NCBI RefSeq assembly: GCF_000003855.2
Contig: NW_003101672.1
Location: 519,483-583,482, forward strand
DNA: 64,000 nucleotides
Reading direction: 5' to 3'
Source: Blastomyces gilchristii SLH14081
Lineage: Eukaryota > Ascomycota > Eurotiomycetes > Onygenales > Ajellomycetaceae
Every line of letters starts with the position of its first letter. Position 1 is the first letter of the stretch. Made by a program: the position numbers and the translations under genes. Below the pieces are notes generated by a model. It saw nothing but the letters and a program-made list of their open reading frames with translations, was not told where the DNA came from and did no database searches. This document shows, piece by piece, positions 1 to 13,340 of this stretch.

Positions 1-1606
1 AGCATCCTGCATTTCGATGCACCATCTTCGAAACGGAATTCCACGCTGGCATTAGTTATGACATCAGGATGACTTTATTGGTCATAGAGTGTCTTTGAAA
101 GACATGGGGAGTAATCCGTTCATCATTGTAGCTCTCAGTAACAGTAACTAGTGTAGAAGGTTGGGGGACATTCTGGATGGTTTTCGAGGCTGCCGCGAGC
201 CTGTTAAGCTAGTTAAACTAGCGGAATAGAAAAAAAAAAATACTTTGAAAATTCTCTGAGCCACATGACCTCGCTACCCATGTCCTGCGCCAACTTGCGA
301 GCTTGATAGCTATTTTGGGGAACTTGAAAGAGGTCTCGATCTCGGCTTATTATTGTGCATTTCATCCCGAAAAAATTAAGAATGACAGTTCTAGTCCACA
401 ATGGACTGTATTTGGGGTGCATTCAGATTAGCAAGGGGATATGCGCTCTGAATAATATGTCCGCGTATATCCAGGTCTCCATATGCCGTTCCTCGGATTG
501 TCAATTCTTCAAGTAGTAATGATGAGCTCGGCAAGCGGGAGTGGGGATTACGAGTTAACTCTTGCTAGGCATAGCCGACATTATACCCGGGGCGTTTGGG
601 GTAAAAATAAATATAAATAAAAAGCTACCATTTTTTATCATCACTGGAGGAATATCCCACATCCACTTTGAAACTACACTGATTCGGCCGCTCCAACGCG
701 CGTATATCCAATGCTATATCCACCGCCATGACAGGTGGATGGAATTTCGGCGGCATCAGTGTGCATGAGGGAGCTTTTGCGGAGCCTACGGGTAGAAGTT
801 GTAAAGGACCGCGACTCAACTACGAAACTCAGATCTTATTGTAACGTACATTACAATTGACAGGTCATAAGCTTTATTGGTAGAGCTCGTCACCGTAGTT
901 ACCATCGATACCGGTGATCTTCGTATCCCGTTCGCGTGCGACCGGGGTTTCGGGGCTCATATTCTTTGTCAATTATTTTTGTGACCTCCTTGAAGCTTTC
1001 CCGATAGATTTGGTGGCGGACCTTAGCTCCCATACAGAGTAGTCCATGACGAGCATATAAGTTGGGCCAGTAGCACGATTGGTCATGACAAGAAAGGCGC
1101 TGTCATTCCTCAACTAATCCGGTTTGATCTCTAGAACTCCATAGCCAGTGCACGAGGTAAAAATTTTTATGAAAAGAAAAAAGAAAATTGTGGAGGGAAG
1201 CGGCAAGAATTAAGGAAAAACCGAAAGCAAGGGCACATAGTAAAGCTCTCACCACCTACCAACCATAACCAAACACCAGCGCTAAACAATAACAGCAATA
1301 AGAAAGCCAGACCCCACCAAGCTCCGAGCACAAGATGGGCAAATTATAGACAATGAGAGATAGCTCCTAGAACTACCCTTATTGATCTAAAGGCGCAAAG
1401 ATGGAATACATAGAGGTGGGGTGAAGCAAACGGCACCAATGAAAACATAGGCTAACGATAATAAATAGGCTGTAAACAAGCAACGAGGATGAATGTCTTG
1501 GTTTGGGTTTTGCAGAGAAGGGGTCTTAGGTCATGAAATAACCCCCAACCACCATTTGGGTTTTAAAAAATAGGGTGAATAGACGGATATTTTCCAATTT
1601 TGTTGT
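1..1606. other. Intergenic DNA, no gene seen
   Basis: I see no open frame here with family-like sequence; every ORF is under 70 codons. The right-hand part (about 1240-1600) is downstream of the HECT ligase stop codon and probably includes its 3' UTR. No tRNA-like B box or repeat was noticed. Confidence 0.6.
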
Positions 1607-4600
1607 TTACTTCAATCCAAAGCCTTCGCTGTCCACTACAGCGCGCCACAACTTCTCTTCCAACTTCTCTCGGCTTTTGTAACGATACAAGGCGATCATA
1701 TTGAAGCATGTCCTCGCGGTTGGGAACCTTTCTGAATCTTGCCCAAGGCATACAAGGCGGATCGAAAGATTTGTTGCGCCCATAGCTGGTATACGATCAC
1801 TCCCAGTGATGAAGCTAAGAACTTTGCGCTGATCCCGGGGCGAGGCCCTGCTGAAAAAGTCCCAGAACCAAGTCACCACCGGCTCTTTTTCAGGATGATC
1901 CGTACGCCAATGTTCATAAACGGCGACAGCTTGTAACGATGGGATATTAAGCGCTTCATCTGAACCGCGCACAAGAAGTTCAATTTCTTCTGGACGGAAT
2001 AGATGCATCGCATTTCCTCCGCAGACGGTGAAAAATCCTCGTTTGAAGGGTTCGAACTGACGTGCCACTGCTGTGTCTAAGAGATATTTGACATAAAGAT
2101 CAACGTATTCTCGGCGATTAGAGTTGGTGACTGGTTTCCTTTCTCCTCCAGGACGTAGTGGAACCACAAGTTTCTCCCCGTATCGTTCTATCTGGACTAC
2201 AAAATCAAGACAAAACGTCTCCTGGACATCACCGTCGTAGGTAAGTAAGTCGCGCAAGCCCTTTGCTAGTGTAGGTTGATATTCTGCGAGATCTTCCAAA
2301 GTGCATTTGAAGGTTTGTTGGGGAGTAGATAGGGTTGGCACGTTATTTGGAGGTGCACATGCAAGGAGTTTTCTGAAAGCAAATGGCGGTAAAGCGATGT
2401 CGAGAATTGTCGAGTTGTATATGGCCAAGCCAAGGAGCACGCCCACCAAAAAGAACTGCTCTGATGATTCGAAACAGTATGGGTTGAAGTAACAATACTG
2501 TGACTGCTCATCGTAAACAAAAAGCCCTGACCAACTATATCAGCTCCAGATTTTTGCACAAGAGTAAATAAAGGTTTTGGATGTAACAAACCGTGAAGGG
2601 GATCGAAAATTTCTCGAACTAGAAGTAGAAACCATTCTTTACGAAGGCCACCGGCATCAACACCCTCCTCGCCGAGAAATTCAATCCGTAGACCTTTCTT
2701 TATTTCTCCTTCCCCTGTGCCCACTACCTCGCTGACGCTGCGGAGGCTGTCCTCTGCCAGACATTCCCTCCGCACCTTCAGTACCAAATATTGGCTTACT
2801 CCTCGGCGACCCAGAATACTGTCAAAAAAAGCTTCCCGGGCTTTCTCCTCCATTTGGCGCCGCGCGTCGTGTTCGAGAATCCGTATTTTTGCCCAGATGC
2901 TCAGGAAAAACGAGTATTGACAAAATGAAAATTGACCAATACGACCCTCCCAAGCCTCAAAGTCCGGAATAAGGTCAGAATAATCTAAGAGCGTGTTGTA
3001 GAATGCGTTGATGGGAATAAGGTGTCTACGGCCCTGACCCTCGAGCCTCAATATTTCTTCACCGCCAGGTCGTATTCCATCACGTTTCCGGTTGTGGAAC
3101 AAGTTGTTTGCAGAAAACAATAGGGCCATGACTTTTGCTGCTGCTCTGATTTGCCAGTCTTTGCCATACGTAACCGCCTGCTGGTTTCCAGGAGGAGCCT
3201 TTGGGGCATTTTCTCTATTGATTGCAGAGTGAAGTTGTGCTGGAGTAGTGTTACCAGCAGCTGAAAATGTGGGAACATAACCATCTATATTATCTTCATT
3301 CCTAGGTTTGGTCGCGTTAACTCGACGCCGTTTATCATCTCTAGTTAAGCGATACGTGACGAAACTACCAATGAGTTCAACAATGCGGCGGAAATGGCTT
3401 TCCGAAAATCTAGAAAACCAGGAAACCAGCGTGTGGTGACAGTCGACGGGTAAATTCGAGAGAAGACCGATAATCCGCTTAATAATAAGAGGGCGCCGGT
3501 CTGGTATGTCGCTGGATGTATCCATCGAAGTTGAGCGAGAGTGATGGGGAATCTTGCTGTGATAGCTCCAAATACCTCCACGATCTTCAGGTGTGTCGTG
3601 ATAAGGCTTCTTCTGAACTTTAGAAATCCATGCTGATCTTGGGTTTGCGTGCAGGCTGGAAGAATATAATAACGGATTCTCTAGTAAAATCAAGAGGAAT
3701 CGGATATCGTCCGGTCGCTTCAAAGGACGCCTCGGTCTCTGAAGAAGGTTTTCCGTTGCTTTAAGCAGGGTTATTTGCGTATGGCGTCGTGACTCTGCGA
3801 TTTCTTGATCTAAAAGATAAACATCAGTGGCATGCCATAGTTGGGCCAACGCTAGTTTTCCCGGACTGTCAGTCTCCTCAGGCTTCATTTTTGCCCACTT
3901 TTCAGCCCACGACTCCCCGGCATGGATGATTTCTTGATACCATTCAGCAAGTTCAGACCAGTTAATACGTGGGGTCCTTGAGCTAGTTAACCTGTCGGCT
4001 GTTTCAGACGTTTTGTCCCTTGCGTAGTCATCACTTGAGTCAAGTCCATGGGCACGATTTCCAGTCCACCAGGAACCATTCTCCACAACATCACTCAGCA
4101 GAAGCGTTTTTGCATCCAATTGGAAAATCGGTGGGGTCGCCAGAGGCGTGGAAGCTGTATCCGTAGGCAGGTTTCTCGACTGTTGATTCCCTTCGGATGC
4201 CATTCGAGGACGATGGGTTCTCACGGTCGAAAAGGAAGAATTTATAGTATCACAACCATTAAAAGAGGCCACGAGATAGTTTTCCAAGGGACGAAATATC
4301 GATGCCGACCGGCTTGCGCCTAGCCTATTTTCGTGACCATGTGGAGATTGACTTGACTGTGAGCGGGTACGTCTCCCGCCTGGTACAGTCAAAATATCCG
4401 ATCCACGGATGTGTTTAGTGTGCCCTGTTGGCTTCTCTGTGTCGGATAGAGACATCCCTTGCATATCACCTCCCAAACTCCTTATATTTCCAGATGAAGG
4501 CGCTTGTGATACAGGTGAGCGAGAGCCAGGGAAGTGTGATATTTCAAAGGTAGGCAATGGAGAGGGTGATGGAGTCCGCTGGTGGGATTGACCCGTACCA

Positions 4601-5376
4601 TAAGGATTTGTCTGGTGATCATTGTTAGAGATGCCGCACTTTCTCGAAACAAGAGGTGGTGCGGCTGGATCCTGCTCCCCTGATTCCTCTAAAAAAGATC
4701 GAAGATATGAAGAGAGACACCGGTCAATGATATCCCGAGTATGTTCAAGAGATAAGTGTGGCACTAGCAAGTATTATTCAAGTAATGTTAGCTGTAGTAA
4801 ACATTCGGAGTAGCAAGGAACAAACCGACCTTTATTTCCAGAATATGGGCCACGGGTGCTCTCTGTATTTCTAGGCAAGGTATTCGACGATTCGATACAT
4901 GGCTCCAAGTCATTCATAGCGGTACATTTTCCGCATCTAAAGCCTTTTATTCCGTGCGGGAATGAATTGGTATGGTCGCATGTCATACACCGTCGCAACA
5001 CGTAGTCTTCGTTTGCACTAGCATGCAATGTATTCTTCCGCGGGCTAGCGGACCTTGATGATCTCGAATGCTGACCGAGGTCATCTGCGTTTGGTTGTTC
5101 TCTGGCAACTGGCCGCTCCCGTTTCCTCCCAGAGCCAAATAATAACGGAAATTGATGGCTACTGGACCGGGTATGTGTACGATGCGATGGCGAAGAAAGG
5201 GTGGAGTCACTTTGCAAGGAGCGCGAATGGGATGGAGGGGTTTCGGGTTGATACGTCAGCGGGTTTCGCAGTCTTGGGCCATGATCATCGCGCCTCAACG
5301 AAGGAGACAAGGCTGCACTCTGCGAAGGCGGCGACGGGAGGGGCTTCGACTCAAGGTTGGATATCCGAGGAGGCAT
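1607..5376 (-). CDS. hul4: HECT-type E3 ubiquitin-protein ligase, Hul4-like
   Basis: A HECT E3 ligase accepts ubiquitin from an E2 on a C-lobe cysteine and passes it to a substrate lysine. The gene has three exons, complement(1607-2526, 2592-4763, 4830-5376), with introns of 65 and 66 bp whose phases agree, giving 1212 codons plus a stop. Near residue 130 there is a CxxC-x14-CxxC zinc-ribbon-like motif (CMTC...CGKC). A long Ser/Pro-rich linker follows. The HECT N-lobe is recognisable from the stretch around FLGEEGVDAGGLRKEWF, and the third exon opens with the expected FVYDEQSQYCYFNP-type sequence. The C-lobe carries the catalytic cysteine in TARTCFN, about 40 residues from the end. This architecture fits yeast Hul4 better than Rsp5, because no C2 or WW domains are visible. 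The start at 5376 is the first ATG of the open exon and could lie elsewhere. I am confident of the family and less so of the orthologue name. Confidence 0.88.
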
Positions 5377-8300
5377 GGGATTCCGAAATATTTCAAAGAG
5401 CCGCGAATGTCTACGCAGGGAATCCTTATGGAGTCTTATTCCCAGGAGCCCTGGCGTGGATCAGGAAGGAAAGGAAGCGCTTTGTTACACACCAAGCAGA
5501 GTTGATTCCAGCGCCTGGGATAGTAAAGGGTGGAACAAATTAGAAATAGATTATTAACTTATAGGCAGCGAACAATACCAGAGTCATAGACAGAAGAGCG
5601 GTTTGAACAGGGAAAATCGCAGGAGAGGTTGCGTGGTTGGTGGTTGAAGCTGACTGTTTCCTGTCAACAACCGGGCACCAGTTGCAACATTCCACAGAAG
5701 AAATTCGTTGCAACGCGGGAAAGAAAGAAATAACACGGCAGCCGCGATTGTTCGGTAGTGATTGGCAGCTGTTATTGTGATATTTTTTTTTTTTTTTGTA
5801 TCGTCAGGAACAGCCCATTGTCTGTCCCGTCCCCGCCCCCGTCGCCGTCGCCGTCCTGTTTTGAACTGTGTTTGAACTCTCCGGCTTTCTGACTTCCAGG
5901 TTTCCAGCCGCCAGCAGTTTGGCGGCGTGGGGCCCGAGTCGAGTGGAGTAAATAGGCTGGACTTAGGGGGAACACTCTCTGTTGATTTGCTGGGAGAAAA
6001 CGAACAGGGACTTCCCGGAGAGCAGCCATCTCATCTGAGATCTCCAGGACTAGGGTCTCTTCAGGGCCGGCCAGCTTGGGAGAGGAAATACGGCATCAAT
6101 CGATGATTGCACGGTGCGAGCAAGGACGAGACATGTTTCAGAAAGCTCCCATAACAGCGTACGTATTTGTCTGCAAAAGTATTCCAGTGGGTAACTAACT
6201 ATGACTGAGGCTGCTTGCGGAACCGCTCAAGGCACGGAGATAATTTGCTTCTGACGTGATGCGGGCGAGATTTTGTCTCTTTTGCCCGCGAAACCTTCCA
6301 CTGCTAACATGTAGTTCTTGATCTGAAAAACACAAGGTTAAAGCTATTTTATTATTTTATGCAGTTCTGTACTATATAGACATTTGCTCTCCTTCTAAAT
6401 AAATTTCTTAAGTTTTCCATGTTCCTCTCAATTGACCGCCCTGTTCTGAAGGTCGATCGATGTCTTAAGTCACTATCAGCAAAGCTCAGTGTCTATTTAG
6501 CAAGGGTCTGGGATTTATATCCGATACTGCATCTCCCCCCCTTGGTTGTCTTCACCCAAAAGTGAACGGACGCCAACATCAAACTCGGAAGTAAGCCACC
6601 CTGAATGGCCCCGGCTGCTTATCACCCTGTTATACAAAATCCCATATAATCCTCAATCCTGCCTTCTGTCGCTTAACATCAGTACGAACAATTTAGCTGA
6701 GCTAGGCACTAGCATGTCTTTTGTCTCGTGTAGTACAGGACAGCACTTTCTGCCTCGCCTAAGTCCAGTATTTAGGCCAGATCAGGGCTGGAGCATGCTA
6801 AAGACCAAGGTAATCAGATCAACATTCAACTCCCCTCGCTCCTAGCTATGGGGACTCTCTTCTCCCTAATTCCTTGGAGTCCCTCAAAGAGGCAACTATA
6901 GATCTCTTCCGACATTATTGACTAGTGTATTGCATTGTACATACCTCTGCCCGAGAAGCGATATTTCCAACATCTTCACAGTGTGACAGGCTATTTAATT
7001 AGATGACCAGCAAGAGTATGGCTGTGTTTGCCGTTGGAAAGCAAGAGATACCCTGGGATTCTTGAGCCGATCACATAAAGACAAAGCAGTAAATCTTCAG
7101 CGTCTACGGGTTTCCTTCGCAATTCTCCTCGCTTCGAAGATCTGAATAGCGGGATACGGGAGAGGATTGTGTGCCCAAAAAATAATTTCCAGGATCTCGA
7201 GTGATTTGGAGATAGCAAAATGGCGGTTTTCTGAATGGACATAATCCACGCAGAGTTCTTGACCCGTAAGCTGAGAGCTCCACTCCTCCCCATTTTCCTG
7301 CCAGCTAACTCCGTTTGAGTCACAGGCCGCCAATAGAAGCACTGATTATCTTTGTAAATAGAACTTATCCGCAGTTGGCTTCACCATTTAACCTTGTGAC
7401 TGACCCGAGAGTGTTCATCCTTGTTCGAATATGTTGGCTGAGTCTCAACACACTAAGAGATCCTTAGTGTGAGGCTCAAAGAGCTCTCGCAATGTCGGAA
7501 TGGAATACGATGAGATGGGGCAGGAGCTTGTGAATTAGCCCTGAGGATCATGATATGATTGGTCCTCAGCCTCTACAAGACCGTTGTGGCTGAACAGAAC
7601 CCAGAGGAAGAGCAAGGATACTGAACGCTTCTTCCTTCGCGTTGGTGAAGCCGGAACTATTCTCTTGTTAACCAAATTTAGAAAAGAATGCTATCTTTCA
7701 TTGCCATGAAATCCTGTCCAACACCAAACAAGACGAGATCAAGGTGTGGCACACAACATATATCATCACTAGATAAAAGTCATTTGACCTTGCCCCACGA
7801 GGAACATGCAAGAACATCGGCAGAGTTTTATCTACCATTATTACATAGAAGAAACTAAAAGTCTTCAACAACTGGGTGGCCGCATCTGGATATTCATGGT
7901 TGCCCTACCTACCTCCAGTTTTCGGAAATTGCGAGATGAGAGCCGACGCGTGGTAACTCATAGTCACCATTCTGTTAGCTCTGCCTGGAGGGTTGCCTCT
8001 GAGAAATCAAGAGGGCCGGCCACCTTTTGAATAAATCAGGAGCAGATCCACGCTGTTATGTTCTAACAACAAGCAAGATCTTCCAATTGAAAGGGTTGAC
8101 AAATACATCGTATCTTTGCCTTCGTACACAGGAAGCCAGCTTCCATTGTTGTTCGCCGCTAACACGTTCCACAAGATATTGCAAAACCAAAGCCACAGGT
8201 TGGCGAAGTTGGGAGTATTTCTTAAAAAGGAATGTATGCTTGTGCAGAGCTTTCGAGGATGTAAGAATGGGACGAGTTCATCACCAAGAGAAGCAGAGAC

Positions 8301-11300
8301 GTAGAACCCGTGGTGGAAATGGGTAAGCGTAAAAGGGTGTGAAAGTAATTTGGAACCTTGTGGGGTTCCCGTCTTGGCATCAAACTCTAATTCAACTCTT
8401 CCATACGATACGCTGTACTCCCTACTCCCTAACTTGATTTGTCTGTTGTTTCAATATCGTTGTTAGTAACTATGTTAATCTAGCTGTCATGGAATTGCTA
8501 TCAAATTTATTGTGAGTGTATGCGGGTACATAATTATACTAGTCCAAACTGAAGATGCTGGATGGGAGACATTCTCGTAATGGGCATCCACATATCTCGA
8601 TATCTCTGTGCCAGGTAATTGGTTAAATTTAGTAGTCTTCAAGGTGTACTCCCGTTTGTTTTATGTTAAATATATATACTATCTATATTGAATTTAATAG
8701 GACGGATTTCAACTAGTTCCTCCAGTCTACATCTCTCTTCTGTATTGCACCGTTCTCTGTGCCGTCACAGAAATACTAGATCTGTGAACTCTTCATAATA
8801 AGTAGTAGTTGGAAACAGCTGGCAATGCAGCTATGGCGAGTCTTCCCCCACGTGCAGCATTGGCATAAGTGGAACGATGCACACGGAAGGATGGGTTGGG
8901 TTCACCACATACTCACAGTACCGGTGGAATTTAATCAGAGTGATCGAGTGTGAAACATTAGAATAATTATTATATCAGAAATGCCAGTATAAGGCCAGAA
9001 AAATGATGTGATGAAGGACAGTCAGAGAATATATGCCTCTTCCCTTGCCGTCTCTAGCCCACTCTACTGGAGCCTTTCCGCAAAGAGCCGACTCTGGGCC
9101 GAGTTTTGCTCCCAATACAGTACTTTCTCTTGGAGAAGATGCCATTGCCTTCCCGCTTTCCAGATCTTGCCGCATGTTAATTCCGTTTCTGGTCAAAATA
9201 ATATCACCTAGGTTGATCAATTAATATTTACTAATGACATGTAACCCAACCCACTTTAACCCGCAACTATCCCACAGCTCTATTTTATCGATCCTTGGGC
9301 TACTAAGTTGCATTGATTCAAATAAAACATCACTGCCCTACCTAGGTGTAACAGATCATGGATCCTGTGATTTTCAATGCTCTTAGCGCAAAGCCATGAT
9401 GCTATAAAGGCTAGAAACGCATCGACTTGAGAATGGATATTGTCTCTACAACATTGTCCTTGTATTGATTCCGTTTGGTCTTCCCTGCAGTTCCTATGGC
9501 ATTGTTCAGGCAAAAGCCGGGATGACGGGCTTCTTACCCGCAATGAAGGGAATATACACGTCTGCAGTCCATTCACAAATAATGTACTTGGGCCCCGAGG
9601 AATTTTATTATACACAAGAGAGAAGGGCACGTTCTGCTGTGTTGTGTATGCGTATGAGACCCTGGGTAAGCACCCAAACTAATGGCAATTTCCGAGGCTG
9701 CTACCTACCTAAATGACACGCTAGAAAGTCAAAATTAGCCACCATGTAGCCTGATATTCTTTTGTACACCTTGAACGGCCTTGCTGTGAAAATATTCAAA
9801 CTCCCAACGCCCAGCCAGATCTGTGGATGCTAGTACCTAGCGTACCGGCTGGTTCTTGGCTTGGATGTGAGGAGGGATTTGCGCACCTAGCCGCTTTGCT
9901 GGGGATGGCATACAAGTAGCCCCAGAGTAGTCGCCACTTCACAGATTGTCAGCCCAACTCCGGACAGGCGGGTGATCATAGACAGTCCTATGTTAAGGTG
10001 TGGTTAGAGATTATAGTTGTTTGAACAAACTTCGCGTAGTGAGTAAATCTCAATCAGCTTTTGGAAGATACTTTTGAAGGTTCGGGCCACACGGACCAGC
10101 CCCCGTACCCAGTTAATAATAGCAAAACGTGCCAACACCATCCAGGTGAATTGCAGGAGCGGTTGAATTCCTCCCTGTGTGCTTGGCCAATGAACGATGA
10201 GTTACCCGGCAGCTAGACGACCCCTGACGCAGGAGTAACAGTCCTTCTCCCACGGAACCAGATTCGGAAAACTGAGCGCGAGATGAAGACAATACCCTGC
10301 TTCTTTGAAATCGGTGATAAGCAATTGTTGCAGAAGAAGTGTCCCACAAACAAAAATAGCTTTCTGTTATGGCCTTATTGGATCAGATTCTCTAGAGTTT
10401 AGCCAGGTATCGGTGAAATCGAGCCGTACATCACAATTCTCAACAAGGAGACTTTCATGTCCGCCTTTCACAGAGCCAGCTGGTCAAGTAAAACTCAAAG
10501 CCCATGTTATTTCCGGGGTAGTAGTCGTAAACTTCAGCCTTAATGCTGTACAATATGTTACCTAAGTTTGTGCCATTTGCCGCCCCGGGAATGTAGGGCT
10601 TCCCTGCAGGATGAGCCATCGCCCTTTTACCTCATACCCCTGTGATCGGATTGGAGGCTCGCTATAATAAATTTTGCTGAAACTATTTCAACATAATAAC
10701 TCATCCAGCAGGCATTCCTCACCAGATTGCTGGGTATGCAAGGACTAAACATGCAGAATGCGGGGAAGATGCTTCTAACCCAAATTCATCAACTGCTGTT
10801 CATCGATCGTTAAACCATGCTCTGCTTCTCAGCACTAGCTTAGCCAGATGATTTCAGTCCAACTTATCCAAAATCGGGTGCTACTTTAGAAAGGTTCAAC
10901 TGCACCTTAAGAAATATGTTGCATTAATGCCAATGCAACAAAAGCTGGTAGGCTATTAGGTTGAAGCCGAACCTATATCCCTTGGATAAGAAATGATAGG
11001 TAAACCAGTTTCCTTTGTCGGTGCCACTGACCGACAAGTCTGTGTTTCAACAGCTCCTTAACAGGGCTCGTGCGGGGCATCGAGGCTTCAGCGACGGTGT
11101 CTCCACTGCTCATTCGGCCCATGAATTCTCATAGATGAGGATAGTAAACCTGTCAGGCGTGAAGTGGCCAGCTTTGCTGTACGTGCTAACAAGGGTAAAC
11201 CATTTTAATGGTCTGACAAGACCCTTGGTGATGATACACCCCGTCAATGCAAATAAGCAGAATCCTGGTCCAATTGGGCAAATACAAGCTGACGGCAGCA

Positions 11301-12585
11301 AGGCAGTAAAGTAGAGCGCGAAAGATATGGAACAAGAATTAACTCATTATGCCCAAGTGACTTTTGGGGTCAGTTTCCTAAGAGAGAAAACAAATGGCTG
11401 AGGTTCCCTGTCAAGATAAATTAATGAGACACCAGTTGGTTAATACGCAGCGACTAGGGAAGAGGGGGAAGAGCTGAATATCATCATCCAGATAATAAGT
11501 AGTGCATGCTATCAATGGCTAGAGGAGCTCTTGAAATGTAAATGAATTACGATCGCCGCAAGGCGGTGATTACATGCTTCCAGTTAATGAAGAAGGGAGG
11601 TTTAAGGCTGGGAAAGCTTGATCAGTGACGGATCGGAATAAATATTTACCGGAAGCCCTAATGATCGAACATTGCTTAAGTCAACCATCAGGCAAGAGCC
11701 TCACAGTTCTTCCCGAGCATCTTCAAACATAGGAGCCACTTTTGCCCACTACAACAACCATTACCATGTTAACGCCTCTCAAGTTCCTATACTATAGGAA
11801 TGGCAACGTATCATCGAGATACCCCTTGGACAGCTCTAGTGGTTGCTCTGGGGGTTTGAAGCTGCTCATCCTCGGTCAACCCCTCCCCGTGTGAAGCCGC
11901 TCGCATGGGGGGGCCTTAAAAGGCAGGGAGACTCCGGGATTCTGCAATTGACATCAACACTCATAACCTAAGCCCTAGCTGGCTAGATAGGCTTCCTTGC
12001 AAGAGCATGTGACAATAAATGCTCTCCCGTTTTCCGACTTTATTCACCGGAGTGCGCAGAGTCTCCCATGTTGGGAACGCGAACTAGAATATTTTGACAG
12101 TATGCGCATCGCGCGGCTCAGAAATGTGATAATTCAACGTTGACAGAACCAACTTGGCTGTGGGTTGGTGCTACCTGTTTAATATTTCTCTACATCTCCC
12201 ACTATAGGCCCCTCATATACCTGTTTTAACGAAGAAAAACGCTGCCTGGAAAAAAAATACTCCCCTCGAGTCCTTAGACATCCCTGTCCTCTATGGATGT
12301 CTCCTTCATTGGCACGGGGATGCTCCTTGGTTAAGGATAGTTTGACTTGGTCTACATATGTGGCTTGAGTCGAGGAAAACTTTATATTTTTGTCTGTATT
12401 GCTGACGCCCGTATCTTGCATTCCACACTTGTTACTTGCGTTTCCAGTTCATCATATAAAGACGCATGTTTCCTCTCTTCATCCGACTCGTCTGGCTCTT
12501 GAAACTAAGACCAAATCCTCCGAAAATTGCAAAATAACTCTGGATCCCGATTTTCACATTCTCTCCCCACTTATACTCTGGCAAT
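5377..12585. other. Gene-poor stretch of about 7.2 kb
   Basis: No open frame here matches a family I recognise. The longest ORFs are 80-116 codons on both strands and are broken by frequent stops; examples are 7097-7342 (-), 9280-9630 (-), 9465-9716 (+) and 10113-10349 (-). Base composition is moderately AT-rich without the extreme TpA bias of heavy RIP. It holds the HECT ligase promoter at its left end (with a T-rich run near 5782-5797) and the DUF4360 promoter at its right end. It may contain decayed genes, but I cannot name any. Confidence 0.5.
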
Positions 12586-13340
12586 ATGATGAAAGCTATC
12601 ATCATTCTTAGCTTTGTAGCGCAGGTTTTCACTGCGGCTGTTAGCCGCGAGCCCGACTCCGGTGACGATACCAGCACCCGGCCCTTCCCCCTCCCCCCTC
12701 TCTCCCCTATCCAGGCGGAAGGTCCGGATCCAGACAAAGTATACATCGTTGGCCTTACGCATGGCGGAACGGGATGCCCCTCAAATTCCGTCAGCCATAT
12801 CCTTTCAGATGACCGGACCGTCATGACACTTATTTTCGACGAATATGTAGTATCGATTGGCCCTGACGTTCCCATCACCGACAGCCGTAAGAACTGCTAG
12901 TTGAACATCAATCTGCGGTATCTAGGTGGCTTCCAATACTCGATATTCTTAACTGACTACCGAGGATATGCAAGGCTAGATAAGGGTGTTAGGGGTGTCC
13001 AAAAGAGTACCTACTACTTTTCTGGTCAGACTAAACAGGTATGATGTTTCCCTGTCCGGTCTATCATTTGTCTGAGAGATTATCCCTAAATCTGTTCTAG
13101 GCTTCCACCATGACAGAGTGGAACGGTCCAATGGATAAAGACTATCTTCTCCACGATGAGACAGACCATACCTCCATCGTCTGGTCTCCATGTGGTGCCA
13201 ACGGAGCATTGAATATCAATTCCCAGATTCGCCTAACCAGCGGTAATCGGAACGCTCGTGGCGTGCTGACCACAGACTCCATTGATGCCAGTGTCAAGCA
13301 GATTGTCCATGTCAGGTGGCAGAAGTGCAAGCAAGCATAG
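12586..13340 (+). pseudogene. Secreted DUF4360-family protein with an in-frame stop
   Basis: DUF4360 proteins are small secreted fungal and bacterial proteins of unknown biochemical role. The predicted product starts with a signal peptide (MMKAIIILSFVAQVFTAAVS). It has the family hallmarks: a GGTGCPSNSVS segment, a block beginning LSDDRTVMTLIFDEY, an RKNC motif, a GGFQYSIFLTDYRGYARLD block, a WSPCGA segment and a C-terminal WQKC. The reading frame is clean apart from a TAG codon at 12898-12900, directly after RKNC. Homologous sequence then resumes in the same frame from 12901. A conventional 62-bp intron (13039-13100) separates the last 80 codons. I read the TAG as a nonsense mutation, possibly from CAG by one C-to-T change. 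An alternative is a 51-bp in-frame intron (12850-12900) that would remove the stop but also the conserved cysteine motif. Stop readthrough is a third option. Confidence 0.75.

Noticed and set aside
5055..5543. 162-codon plus-strand ORF
   Set aside because: It is antisense to the first exon and promoter of the HECT ligase; the minus frame carries the CxxC motif and correct splice phases.
12850..12900. 51-bp intron that would remove the DUF4360 stop codon
   Set aside because: Its donor is moderate and it would delete the conserved RKNC cysteine motif; kept only as an alternative to a nonsense mutation.
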